Assembly (NCBI GenBank): GCA_024734495.1
Contig: JALMQS010000082.1
Coordinates: forward strand, 2,909,634-2,973,633
Length of the DNA stretch: 64,000 bases
Source of the DNA: Forficula auricularia
Taxonomy: Eukaryota; Arthropoda; Insecta; Dermaptera; Forficulidae
Direction of reading: 5' to 3'
Below, one piece after another: positions 45,571 through 55,345 of this stretch (position 1 is the stretch's first letter; the number at the start of each line of letters is the position of its first letter). Under the pieces are notes generated by a model. It was not told the DNA's origin, did not search any database, and saw only the letters and a list, made by a program, of their open reading frames with translations. The translations under genes were made by a program, and so were the position numbers.

Positions 45571-45800
45571 TTTTTATTCAATTTGTCATTCGCACAAAAG
45601 ATAAAATAAATTTCCGGTGACGCGGGGTAAGTTTGGGTCGGTCTGAGATTATAGATATAAACCTACCAGAGAGAGAGAGAGAAAGAGAGAGCTGCCAGAT
45701 TAATATCCCTCGGGTCCTTTTGGGGCGAAATGCGCCGGGGCGTGAGGCAGCTGGGGGCAAAATTAGAGACAAACCCCCTCCTCACCCCTAGATATTACCC
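45571..45800. other. GC-richer island with GA microsatellite
   Basis: CCGGTGACGCGGGGTAAGTT near 45614 is followed by (GA)n at 45669-45691 and a GC-rich tail (GCGCCGGGGCGTGAGGC). The 64-codon minus-strand frame is not recognised. Promoter-like composition (GA repeat plus CpG) is an inference. Confidence 0.25.
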
Positions 45801-45970
45801 TAATAAGCTTATGATGAGAAATACAATAGAAATGGCTAAAAAGGATAAAATGGCGAACATATGCGTGAGAACAATCCAATAAAGAAGATATTCCATCTAT
45901 ACACATCTCTACATATTATCCATTTATATCTACTAGGTATATACATTTAGTTTTTTTTTGCTTTTTTGAA

Positions 45971-46042
45971 AAACAGTCGTGAAGTTAGCTACGCTAGTTA
46001 TGTTTTGAGAAAACAGTCGTGAACCTAGCTACGCTAGTTATG
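45971..46042. repeat. two-copy 40-bp tandem repeat
   Basis: AAACAGTCGTGAA followed by TTAGCTACGCTAGTTATG starts at 45971 and recurs at 46011 with a GT to CC change. The unit includes the palindromic TAGCTACGCTA. Confidence 0.75.
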
Positions 46043-46085
46043 GGATTTTTAAAGTCATGAAAGTAGTGCACTCCTGTTATACATA

Positions 46086-46641
46086 CAGGGATGGGAAAAA
46101 CTAAGTATACAAATAACTGAAATATTAGATAACTAAGTGTAATTAAAACACATTGAAATTTACGAACACATTAAAATAATTTGTATATTGTATTTCAGAA
46201 CTAATTTTTTTGCTAATGTAAGTCAAAGATAAAAATTTGAAATATTTTTTGAAAACCAATTCCCAATTCACTGCCCAAAGTTCTCCAAACACACACACTT
46301 TTATTAAGCTAAGTCAGAATAGTAGATAAGCAGAATATTATATAGGTATATAAAACCTATTTTAATATTTTATAATTTATTGATTTAGTAAATCCTTACA
46401 CTCCAAGGACTATTGAAAACAACTACTTACTAAGTTATAAAGTAATAATCAGTGTGTCAACTATGGTTTTGATTACTTTAATTTGGTATAAGTTTTTTAA
46501 TCAATATCTCAGAAATATAATTGAAATTTATATTTGGTATCAAACAAGCCCAGTTACCGAAATTAAAAGTAATTAGTTTCTTGTATCTGATTAATAGTTA
46601 GTATTTCAATTACTCAAAAATATGTAGCATGCTCATCCCTG
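46086..46641. mobile_element. nonautonomous hAT-like element
   Basis: The left end CAGGGATGGGAA and the right end (reverse-complemented CAGGGATGAGCA) are inverted hAT-type termini. Flanking 8-mers TATACATA and TATTCACA agree at six of eight positions. The 556-bp interior is AT-rich without transposase. Confidence 0.65.
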
Positions 46642-47359
46642 TATTCACATAGCAATAGCAAACACACCCATACTCAAACATAGTAGATTCATAAATCATT
46701 TTCCATTTTAATATTTATCATTCTCTGATAGAATATTAAAAAAAAGCGTTCCTACCTTTACTTTGTTATTAAAATTTCAACACGTTTATGTATTATATAT
46801 ATGTACATACAGATATATAAATTAAAATACTGTTATTTTTTTCCCAGGCATTTCAATTTATTGCTTAAAAGTGGTTTAGAGGGGGTTAAAAATACATAAA
46901 TATTGAAATAAGTAAATATTTGCCAACCATTTCCATACAATTTCATAAAAAAAACTCCCACCCGAGCGTTGTTTTATATTTGCATAAATTTTATTAGGAT
47001 TATTTTCTTTATTTTATTTTTTATTTTTATTTTCATTTTTTTTTATACCAGGGGTTTAAAAAAATACATTCGAAATTTAGTCAGTGCGAGGGGATGAATA
47101 AAAAATAGCAAGAAACAAGGGTAAGATAATAGAATATTATTTTTTTTTATATAGATATATTTATATTCGTCGTTTGCTTTGCTTTTTCGAAAGCAGAGTA
47201 AAAAACAAGCCTGCCTGAATAAACATCCATGTTTCTATTAATACAATAAAATTACACAAAAAAAAGATGTAAATGAATCGAAATAACTCAAAAATAAATG
47301 GAGGATTAAAGAATCCATTTGCAACAATAAAAAAATGTTTATAACTTCCCGCGAATAAT
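46642..47359. other. AT-rich stretch
   Basis: Contains a strong acceptor-like GTTATTTTTTTCCCAG at 46847 without a convincing donor. Two overlapping minus-strand frames (102 and 61 codons, 47161-47469) are hydrophobic, AT-driven and not recognised. Confidence 0.35.
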
Positions 47360-47800
47360 GAAATGACAGAACATAGGAACAATAATGATAATAGAAAGGA
47401 AGCCATATTGATTTTCGTTTCATAAGAGGTTAAAATAAATATTTTCATAGATATAAATAATTTAATCAAATTGATTTGAAATGTTGAGATTTTCTAAATA
47501 ATTTATAAATGTAAGAGAGGCTTTTTCCCAAAATGTTAAAAGTATTAAAAAATAAATCAAGTTTTGGAAGTGTTATGAAAATTAATAACGGGTTACAGGG
47601 ATGGCTATTGATCGATAGCTGCAGCCAGTACTTTAAGTTTTATTCCATGTTTGAAAGCCATAAGCGGATTTCGATTATGAATTATGAAAATAAGTGCGAA
47701 GATCCATTTAATATTGAAAATTTCACTTAGTTGATGAAATGCCAGAACATAAGAACAGCATTGAATAAATTAATATCTATAAAAAAGAAGCCATTAAGGA
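47360..47800. repeat. block duplicated nearby (diverged)
   Basis: ATGACAGAACATAGGAACA (47361) recurs as ATGCCAGAACATAAGAACA (47739), each followed by AGCCAT. Separately, 47575-47690 (ATGAAAATTAATAACGGG ... ATTTCGATTATGAATTA) matches 48591-48700. This is a set of diverged local duplications outside recognised transposons. Confidence 0.5.
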
Positions 47801-47956
47801 GTTCCTTTCGCTCAAGTTGAGTCAAAAGAAGTGTAGTATCTAATATGATATTTAATAAAATAAGTTAAAATACAAATGAAAAATAATAGAATTAAAAAAT
47901 AAATAGTATGAAAGCCGTAAATGTTTGAAATAAAAACAATTATAAGAAAAAAATAT

Positions 47957-48045
47957 TGAAGGAGACAATAAAAGAGTCTGTCTTCTGCTGGACCTTCAAT
48001 ATATAAAAATTCTGCTACCCTCGGCACAAAAACTTTCAATTAAAA
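47957..48045. repeat. scrambled module-family remnant
   Basis: GAGACAATAAAAGAGTCTGTC with TTCTGCTGG, then TTCTGCTACCCTCGGCAC and AAAAACTTTCAATT, are recognisable parts of the module and its distal tail, fused with internal loss. Confidence 0.5.
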
Positions 48046-48589
48046 AAAAAAAATTAAATACAAAAGTTTGATTTATTCGAATCAGCTGAAAATAAGTCTT
48101 TTATAATTTGGCAATGCGTTGTATTAATACTGCTTATGTTTACTTTTAAAGTAAATATCTAAGTAAATTCGTCGGCCAATCATATATTTTATTGCAAAAA
48201 AAGAAACCTGCATGTTTCAAAAAGTTAATTTTTAGTTTTTTTTTAACTTTATCTATTCAACTAATAGTAGTATAATTCAAGAGAAAGTGTCAAGATCTTA
48301 AGACTCTAAAAAATGTTTACATTTAAAAAAATTTTATTTTCAAAAATTTGCTCAGTAATGTGTGATTGAAACTTCACCAAAGCATAGATAGAGACTTAAA
48401 CTATTATAAAAAATTAAGTTATAGTTATAATCTAATATTTTTTTTTTAACATTGGCGGCGAAAGGACCTCCTTAATTTGGAATTTATTTCGTCGATGAGA
48501 TCTTCTAAATTATTACAAAGTGCTAGTTTTTATAGTTGAATAAACTTTTAATACGAGATTTTCAAAATGGAGATAGGTATGCGATAAAT
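48046..48589. other. AT-rich stretch
   Basis: No gene or repeat end seen. Confidence 0.35.
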
Positions 48590-48990
48590 ATGAAAATTAA
48601 TAACCGGATGAAGGGAGGTTCATATTTGTATTGCCGCCCCTTTTGTTCCACCCCTTGCTTTCAAGCCATTGGCGGATTCCGATTATGAATTCCCCTCCTG
48701 ATTCATAACTGGGCATAGGCAAAGGAGAGGGAATCGGCACCCAACCGTGATATGATCCGAAATCCGCCATTTTGCCTCGAGTCTGATTATCATCCAGCGA
48801 TCTTGCATTTATTATCCATTCACCCGTCATCCCCACCATTCCTCCTGTCTTCCACATAATCTTGAAATAATTCATTCCCACAGCAAAAAATCCGAATGCA
48901 TATTTTTCGCCCCGCAGATGTGTAATTCGACCAACTTCCGATTCCTGCCAACTCGGCCGCCATTTACATTCATTGACTTGCAAACCATAA
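48590..48990. other. GC-richer island with a 128-codon minus-strand frame
   Basis: Non-repetitive block whose left 110 bp is a diverged copy of 47575-47690. The minus strand is open from 48983 to 48597, giving a Trp/Gly/Met-rich sequence (for example GKMADFGSYHGW) without any family I recognise. Because the duplicated copy does not maintain the frame over its length, noncoding conserved DNA is more likely than a gene. Confidence 0.3.
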
Positions 48991-49692
48991 TTACTTAATG
49001 AAATTTATTAGAACAACTGCATATAAAATTTTTTTCTTATTCCAAACTAATGATTAGTTGAACGCATGGAATTTCGTGTTTTTTTTTCTTTTATATGGGG
49101 GAGTTCTCTGTCTCTCTTCCGGCCCGCATAAATCTCGTTCTCCTCTCTTGACTGATTCCTTTGTACTTCACCATCCTTCTAAATAGCTTTGAAATTATTA
49201 CCACAATCCCTGTCGCATTTTTTGATATTTATCATACTTTGCCCCAAAACGGTTATCATGTGTGAAAAAATTAAATTTTTTAATCCTCAACAGAAAAAAA
49301 AGCGATTCATTCAACGGTCGACCGAATGGATTTAAGCATAAAAAAAACGCAAAATGAAAAATTGGGGCAGATTGACAACGAAAAATATTCCCCTCTTTTT
49401 AAAACCTCTAAATTGTCTTGAAAAAATTCAAATCGTTTTGTGATTCTTAAAAGTTTTTTTTTTTACTTTATTTTGATTGCCTTGGAAATTAATTAATGCT
49501 TAAGTCTTAATTACCGAAAAAATCGTGATTAATTATTCAATTTAATTTTAAGACAAAAAAATCGAATGTTTTTGAGATGTGTCATTCTATTCAATTATTT
49601 ATACTATTTTATTATTTATAAGATGATTAATTTATTTAAATATTTAAAAAGATACTTATTATTATCATTTCCGTCCATAATTTGTATTAATT
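48991..49692. other. mixed AT-rich stretch
   Basis: A CT-rich patch lies at 49090-49160. The 64-codon frame 49566-49760 runs into the next element and is not recognised. Confidence 0.35.
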
Positions 49693-49744
49693 TGAAAGTT
49701 TATAATAGGAAAACAAAAGAACAAGTTTTTATGTGTGACTATCA

Positions 49745-49783
49745 GGCAACGTTTCGTTGACTTTGCCGACATCTTCAGGGCTT
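49745..49783 (-). ncRNA. hammerhead-like motif, left arm of 49650-50096
   Basis: Minus strand: AAGCC, CUGAAGA, U, GUCG-gcaaagu-CAAC, GAAA, C, GUU, GCC. The core is complete; stem II has one mismatch and stem I has lost a base relative to the right arm. Confidence 0.45.
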
Positions 49784-49996
49784 CAAATAGTCACCGTCAC
49801 ACATTCATCTAAATTTTCTTTTTATCCTCGTTACCATTCAAGACCATCAGAAAAATAAATTTCAAAAATATTTGGCACATTCACATAAACAATTTTCTTT
49901 TTTTCCTTTATATTTTGAAATTTCTGTTTCTGGTGGTCTTCAATGGTAATGAAGATAAAAAGAAAATTTAGACGAATTTGTGACGTGATTATTTGA

Positions 49997-50035
49997 AGCC
50001 CTGAAGAAGTTATCAAAGTCGACGAAACGTTGGCT
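49997..50035 (+). ncRNA. hammerhead-ribozyme-like motif, right arm of 49650-50096
   Basis: AGCC (49997-50000), CTGAAGA, A, stem II GTT...GAC (one G-U), GAAA (50024-50027), CGTT, GGCT (50032-50035). AGCC/GGCT forms a perfect 4-bp stem I directly next to the core; U is at the cleavage-site position. Confidence 0.55.
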
Positions 50036-50096
50036 GACAAATAAAAAAATCACACATAAAAACTTGTCCTTATTTTCCTATTATAAACTTTCAAAT

Positions 50097-50519
50097 TAAT
50101 ATATATAGGTACTATTTATGGAAATAAATAAATTTTTAATCATTTTAAAAACAGCTTTTTCCAAATTTTAAGGTTCTGTTTATAAATAAAGCAAGACCCT
50201 ATTAATGTTAATAGAGCACTGTCTGTCTGTCTATCCATCTGTTTGAGCATTGTAAAGTGAATAAAATAAAAGGTTGAAATTTACAAGTTTATCTAATAAA
50301 ACATTAATAGGAAATGAAAATTTGACATGGTGTAGTTATAAATAATTAATCCTGATTTATAAGTGACAATGTTATCATATCAAAGTATATCTAAGCTCAA
50401 ATTATTTTCGAGCATGACTAAAGGTCTCATACACCCTTAAAATTAATGTAAAACGAAATAAAAATAAAATGGAGATTTATTTTTAAGATGGAGTATATGA
50501 ATTAATGTTGATCAAGATA
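50097..50519. other. AT-rich spacer
   Basis: No gene or repeat end seen. Confidence 0.3.
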
Positions 50520-51135
50520 TTTGCGTATATAAATCTTAACGTAAGTCATTAGGCAACACTCTTCCCCCTCTCCTGGCCACTTTCAAAAAACAAAATTGTG
50601 TAAATCCGGTGTTGATGAAATTAATTTTTGTGCTCGCCCGCCCTCGTTTTATTTTTCCCTTCCACACTGATCCATGGTTAAGATAATTTGTTAACATATT
50701 CTTATGAGAAAGTAATCCCCCCTCGGCTGGCTTTTGGCTCGACTAATTACTCCCGGGCTCCACTTTCGAATAAAAATCACGCTATTGTGTTTTGTATTTT
50801 AATATCAGACGGTTATACCGATTAGACGTCGCTGATAAGGCAGCCATGATTAAAACAATGCGCAGGCACCACAACCGTATAATCTTCATATTTAATTCTC
50901 ACTCATTCGTCAGCAAGCAGCAGCCATAATGGCCGTATGCAAATCGCGAAGGGGGGCACCTGACCCACCCCCGCCGCAGCCCCTTCCGGTGTGCAGGAAA
51001 AAGAGAAAATCCAATTAAAAATTCATTGCTGGATGATAGAAATCAGTCCATGTCAAAATACAAATTATTATTAACTGAAACGAGTCAGTCGAGTGGAGGG
51101 GTGGAAAAAAGGAGAGGGGTGTGGTGGTGGGGGGT
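50520..51135. other. GC-rich unique island with octamer site
   Basis: Long non-repetitive block with GCTCGCCCGCCCTCG, CCCCGCCGCAGCCCC and a POU-type octamer ATGCAAAT near 50937, plus TAATTACTCCCGG. No coding frame is supported. Composition and motif content suit a regulatory element. Confidence 0.35.
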
Positions 51136-52599
51136 AAATTAAAGAATTTAATTTATATTCAAATACGATCTCTAAAGATTGAAAAATCATTTATTCAATT
51201 TGAATCTTTAATTAAAGCACAGGTGAATTTTTCATTTATATAATCAATGCCATCAATAATGAATTACAATATAGCTTAAAAAATTATTTATAGCTTCAAA
51301 AACGTTGAATAATTGAACACATTTAGTCGATTAATTCATTAACTTGGAGGACCGTTTTGGTGTGTGTGGGGGGGGGGGGGGGCGTGGAACTCGGGGGTGT
51401 ATAAATCATGGCAGCTTTTTAATTTTGATAGAAATCGAGCAGTAAAAAATAAATAAATAATAATATTTCGATATGTTGGTCGGTTTTGAGAAGAGAGATG
51501 GACGTTGATGAATGCTTCACGGGTATTGAATAACAGGAAGTTAAATTACACTCAGGTTGAATTCGATCAAGACATCTTATTTCACCACTTGAATCATTTT
51601 TACGCTGATTAAGCTCTTTTTTTATTTTACATATATTATTATTTTTGAAAGTTTCAGTATATTCTCAGTTACATCTTCAATTAGAAAATTAAACAAAAAC
51701 CGAAAAATTTTCATCAGTTCTTATAAGTATAAGGTTATATAAGCCATATTCTGAATATACTGCTTGTTTTTACAAATCTTGATATTAATAAGCCTAGATT
51801 ACACTATGCAAGAGTAGCTGCAAGATTCAAATTTTAGAATCCATGCAAGTTTCAGATTAGAAAAGTTTTTTACTAAGTCTCTACGTACCCCTAAAAACCT
51901 TGCTAGTTACAAGCCAAACATATTGATTTTGCACACTAAATTCACTAAAGGTGTACAACACAATAAGGTGATATTCTTACACCTTTGTAAGGACTGACGT
52001 TTTTATTTAACTAGGTGTGTGTCAAGACTTTATGGCCACCCTGTATAATAATAGTATAGCATACAAGCTATTGAGAGTGATTGAGTGGTAAGTCCCTGAT
52101 CCCTCTTAAGTATCACGAGTAGAAACTAATGGGTTGGAGACTGGGAAAGCCAACAGCACGCAGCGTACTGGTTACTGAATCGGACAAAACGTTGCTTAAC
52201 TCTAGAGATCCTTCAAAAACCAGGGCAGTGAAATCAGTTTTCCTCAGTCTTATTAGCGTATCATAGTCTTTATTGCAAAAATTTACTTAAACAAACAGGA
52301 GGATTCTAGATACTTCAAAATCAACTTTTTTTTATTATATTTTGATACCTACAATTACTGTCGTGCTGAAATTTTTTTATGTAATACTACAAATTTTAAG
52401 TAGGAAATAAATGCATTATAGATAATAATCATTGTAATTACTTTTTGATTTATGATCTTTGAAGGTTAACGAAGATTGTGAAGCATCCAAGAATCCAAAT
52501 CGACTCGTTCTTTTAAAGTTGAATGATTTAGAAACCGAAATGAAATTAATGTTTGTCATTTAAAAGTTAGGTATACTTGATGAAGTTATATATCTCACT
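51136..52599. other. unique region with poly-G and a mariner-like end
   Basis: A G run at 51369-51382 lies in a short GC-rich patch. ACTTTATGGCCACCCTGTATA at 52028-52048 resembles the outer end of a mariner-type element, but no opposite end or transposase could be tied to it. Confidence 0.35.
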
Positions 52600-53120
52600 T
52601 CCGAAAATAGCATCGTAATCTTTTCCTTCCACATCGTACTTTGCGTTTTTATCTTTTCCGTCTTTTCAAAAGAGATATACCTACGTCGAAAACTTTGATA
52701 AAAAGAAACTATTAATCCATCTTTTTGATTTTTAAGGCGATTATGGATGGATGTCTCCAGAAATAACCGCCATGGATCCCTGAAGTAAAATTAAAAATTG
52801 CCAGCCGTCCACGTGTTTCCTGCATAAATATTATATGTTGGCTGGTTTGTTCTCTATATCCGGTGGAGGGAAAGAAAAGAGCAGAGAGGGCCCAATAAAA
52901 AGGCGATGCGCAGCCTCCAGGCGTTATTAAATATTGTAATAAGGCACAATGGCTCTCTCGACGAGCACAAATAGATCGCCTTTGATCTCTATAGCCGGGG
53001 GCTCACCACCCGGAGGCCAACACCAGACACCCTCACGAAGGCCGCTTATCACCCACTCATCGACGCCTTATCAATTGGCACATCGCACTCGCCACTCGAC
53101 CACACATTTAGAATTATTCG
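52600..53120. other. GC-rich unique island
   Basis: Block with AACCGCCATGGATCC, CACGTG (E-box, 52811-52816), CAATAAAAAGGCGATGCGC and a GC-rich right half (GCCGGGGGCTCACC). The 79-codon Ser/Thr/Pro-rich frame 52949-53188 has ATG in moderate context (CACAATGG) but no recognised domain. Candidate regulatory element or exon. Confidence 0.3.
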
Positions 53121-53626
53121 GGATCAAAACATCTCTAGAATCATCAGTATCTGATATTAGAACAAAGTTCATTTCAAATTCATCCTAAACACAATTGAAC
53201 ATTAAAACTGAAAACACTACAAACATATTCTTTATGATCCTATTAATAAGTATGGTATATCAAATCTATATTGATTACAGATCAAACTTTATCAAGGGGA
53301 GAGCAGTTCAGTTTTATAACCCCAAGATATACTCACTGTATCAGCGTTGAAACCTGCATGATGAGGGCTCTTATTTGCTAGCAATCATAGAAATATTATG
53401 TATTTTGTTTTAGTATGATCTTACTCGGAACTTTTAGGTTGAAAACATAGTGGAGTCGAGAATAAAACGAGACGAAAACCACCTTGCTTGAATTCTATAC
53501 TCACATCTCTGTATGCATAACAAAATAATTCAAGCAAGTTTTCGCGCTTATTTGCTCTCAGCATCACTTAGATTTTCTCTAGACTGATAGGTACCCAGTA
53601 GGTACCTACTCTATAAGATATTACCA
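53121..53626. other. unique stretch
   Basis: TAGGTACC-type short repeats near 53590-53612. No gene seen. Confidence 0.3.
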
Positions 53627-53679
53627 TCTTAGAAATGAGCTTGATATAGGTACTCGGGGTCAGTTCTGTCATTCCATTT
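53627..53679. repeat. dispersed repeat fragment (copy 2 of 2)
   Basis: CCATCTTAGAAATGAGCTTGA with CTCGGGG and CAGTTCTGTCATTCCATT matches 20452-20505 with a short insertion. Confidence 0.6.
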
Positions 53680-55260
53680 CCATTCCCTTTCCTAATAATT
53701 TCATTCCTATATCGATTCCAATTCTATCTAGATGGTGTATAGCTAAAAGTCCCAACCAAGGGAGGCCTAAGTTCAGCATTAGACTTAGATGGCAAAGTGA
53801 TAATGATATGATGGTAGGGTAATATTAATTTATTCACCTCGTATATTATGTCATTGAGTAACATAAGAAAAAAGATTTCGTATCAAATTATATAATATCG
53901 GATGAAGATAAAAATCTCAAAGAAATTCGAATTGGTAATCAACTTCTACACAGGAAGAAGGAAACTCATCGGAATCCACAGCTGTTTCGCATTATTCGCA
54001 ATTATTACTGAGAAATATCTTAAACGGAATTGATGTAAATCGCCGCCTCCTTTTAGATATAAACCAACAAACGCAGCCATTAAGAAACTACTTAACTAAT
54101 TTCTAAATTGATACTTTCAACTATCTAAAATAATGCAAATAGAAAATTAATCATTATTTATGTTTTATCCCCTATTTTGTTGATATCAATATGATTGATA
54201 TAGCAAAAATTTATCGATTAGTGTGTTAATCTCAGGGGAACGTCCAATAATAAAAGCCATAACACTTGATAAAAGGAAAGTATCTGAAAACGAATTTATA
54301 CAGCTAAATTTTATATCTAATCATTATAGGAAAAAAATATCAACAACAAATTTACAAAGTTTAAACTTTATTTTATAATTCTTGTTATAATACATTAGCT
54401 TTTAGGATCTTCAACTCAAAAGACACTTTACTATAAAGTAGGTATTATTTAAGTCATTTTGAACTGATTTTGTGATTATATTATGAGAAGAATTGTGGGA
54501 AAAATCAGTTTTTTTTTAAACTTTTTAGTACTCATTTGATCTCTCTTTCAGTAGATTGTTTAGAATAATAAAACAGAACGTACACTACTAGGTGCTCACA
54601 TTTTCTGAGTACTTAGATGGCAGCCATAACAATCCGAGCTGGAAATCTGGTATCCCTTTTTCTTCTCACCTCATTTTTCGTTTTATTACTTTCAAATGCC
54701 TCTAGACTAATATCTTGAACTCAAGAAGTTCTAAACATCCCATAACCTCACTAATCAACAATAAAATTTTACGTTTATATCTTCAGGTTACTAATGAATA
54801 AAAAAAGAAAAATACAGAATTTCTCTTGAAACATCATATTCAAATACAATATTTATGTAAAATGGATATAATTTGAAAACGCTATGATCCTATTATGTAA
54901 TCAAAGCAAATGTTGTGTTTCTGTATTACACCGGTGAAAAAAAGGGGAAGAAGAAAAAGTAAAAGACGAAAAAAAAAGTTTAGTGACTTTTAAAGACATT
55001 AGATGTATATATAAAAAGTAAAAAGAAAAGAATCAGACAGAGAGAGAGAGAGAGAAAGACTGGAGTTTAGAGGGAAGATGAGGAGAAAGGGAGATAGAGA
55101 AACGAGAAAAATATCTTTCTAAGTAGAGTTAACGTTGAACAATAATAAATAAGTGAAGCTGAATGTAGCGTAGATATATTCACAAGACATAAATTGTGAC
55201 CTTAATTGCCAAGCATTTAAAACGGCGTTGTAAAATTCATACTGCATATAATTTTATTCG
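53680..55260. other. unique AT-rich region
   Basis: (AG)n near 55040-55056. Acceptor-like GATCTCTCTTTCAG at 54552 lacks a donor. No gene seen. Confidence 0.35.
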
Positions 55261-55345
55261 CTTTCTGAGAGAGAGAGAGACAGGGGCGCGGGGCGCCCCA
55301 CCTCTTCCCCCCCCCCCCCCCCGGCGGGGGGGCGGGAGAAAGAAG
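55261..55345. repeat. GA run, GC box and poly-C/poly-G junction
   Basis: (GA)n at 55267-55281 is followed by GGGGCGCGGGGCGCCCC, then about 17 Cs (55306-55322) and GGCGGGGGGGCGGG. The C and G tracts could pair as a hairpin, or the region may be an assembly error at a homopolymer. Confidence 0.6.

Larger units (their letters stand above)
49650..50096. mobile_element. HHR foldback, long form
   Basis: The left arm (TTATTATTATCATTTCCGTC, then TTTGAAAGTTTATAATAGG) and right arm (CCTATTATAAACTTTCAAAT, ending about 50096) are inverted, each with a hammerhead-like core. Same family as 61906-62151 but with a larger centre (49800-49960) that contains a further short inversion (AAGACCATCAGAAA against TTTCTGGTGGTCTT). 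No target duplication recognised. Confidence 0.7.

Noticed and set aside
46199..46217. 19-nt microexon between TATTTCAG and GTAAGT
   Set aside because: It lies inside the hAT-like element and such pairs arise by chance in AT-rich DNA.
48597..48983. 128-codon minus-strand frame as a gene
   Set aside because: No recognised family, no splice context, and the diverged duplicate at 47575 does not preserve it. Kept only as a low-confidence island.
52115..52260. 45-codon frame with a Tc1/mariner-like flavour
   Set aside because: The nearby mariner-type end at 52028-52048 faces the wrong way and the similarity is too vague to claim.
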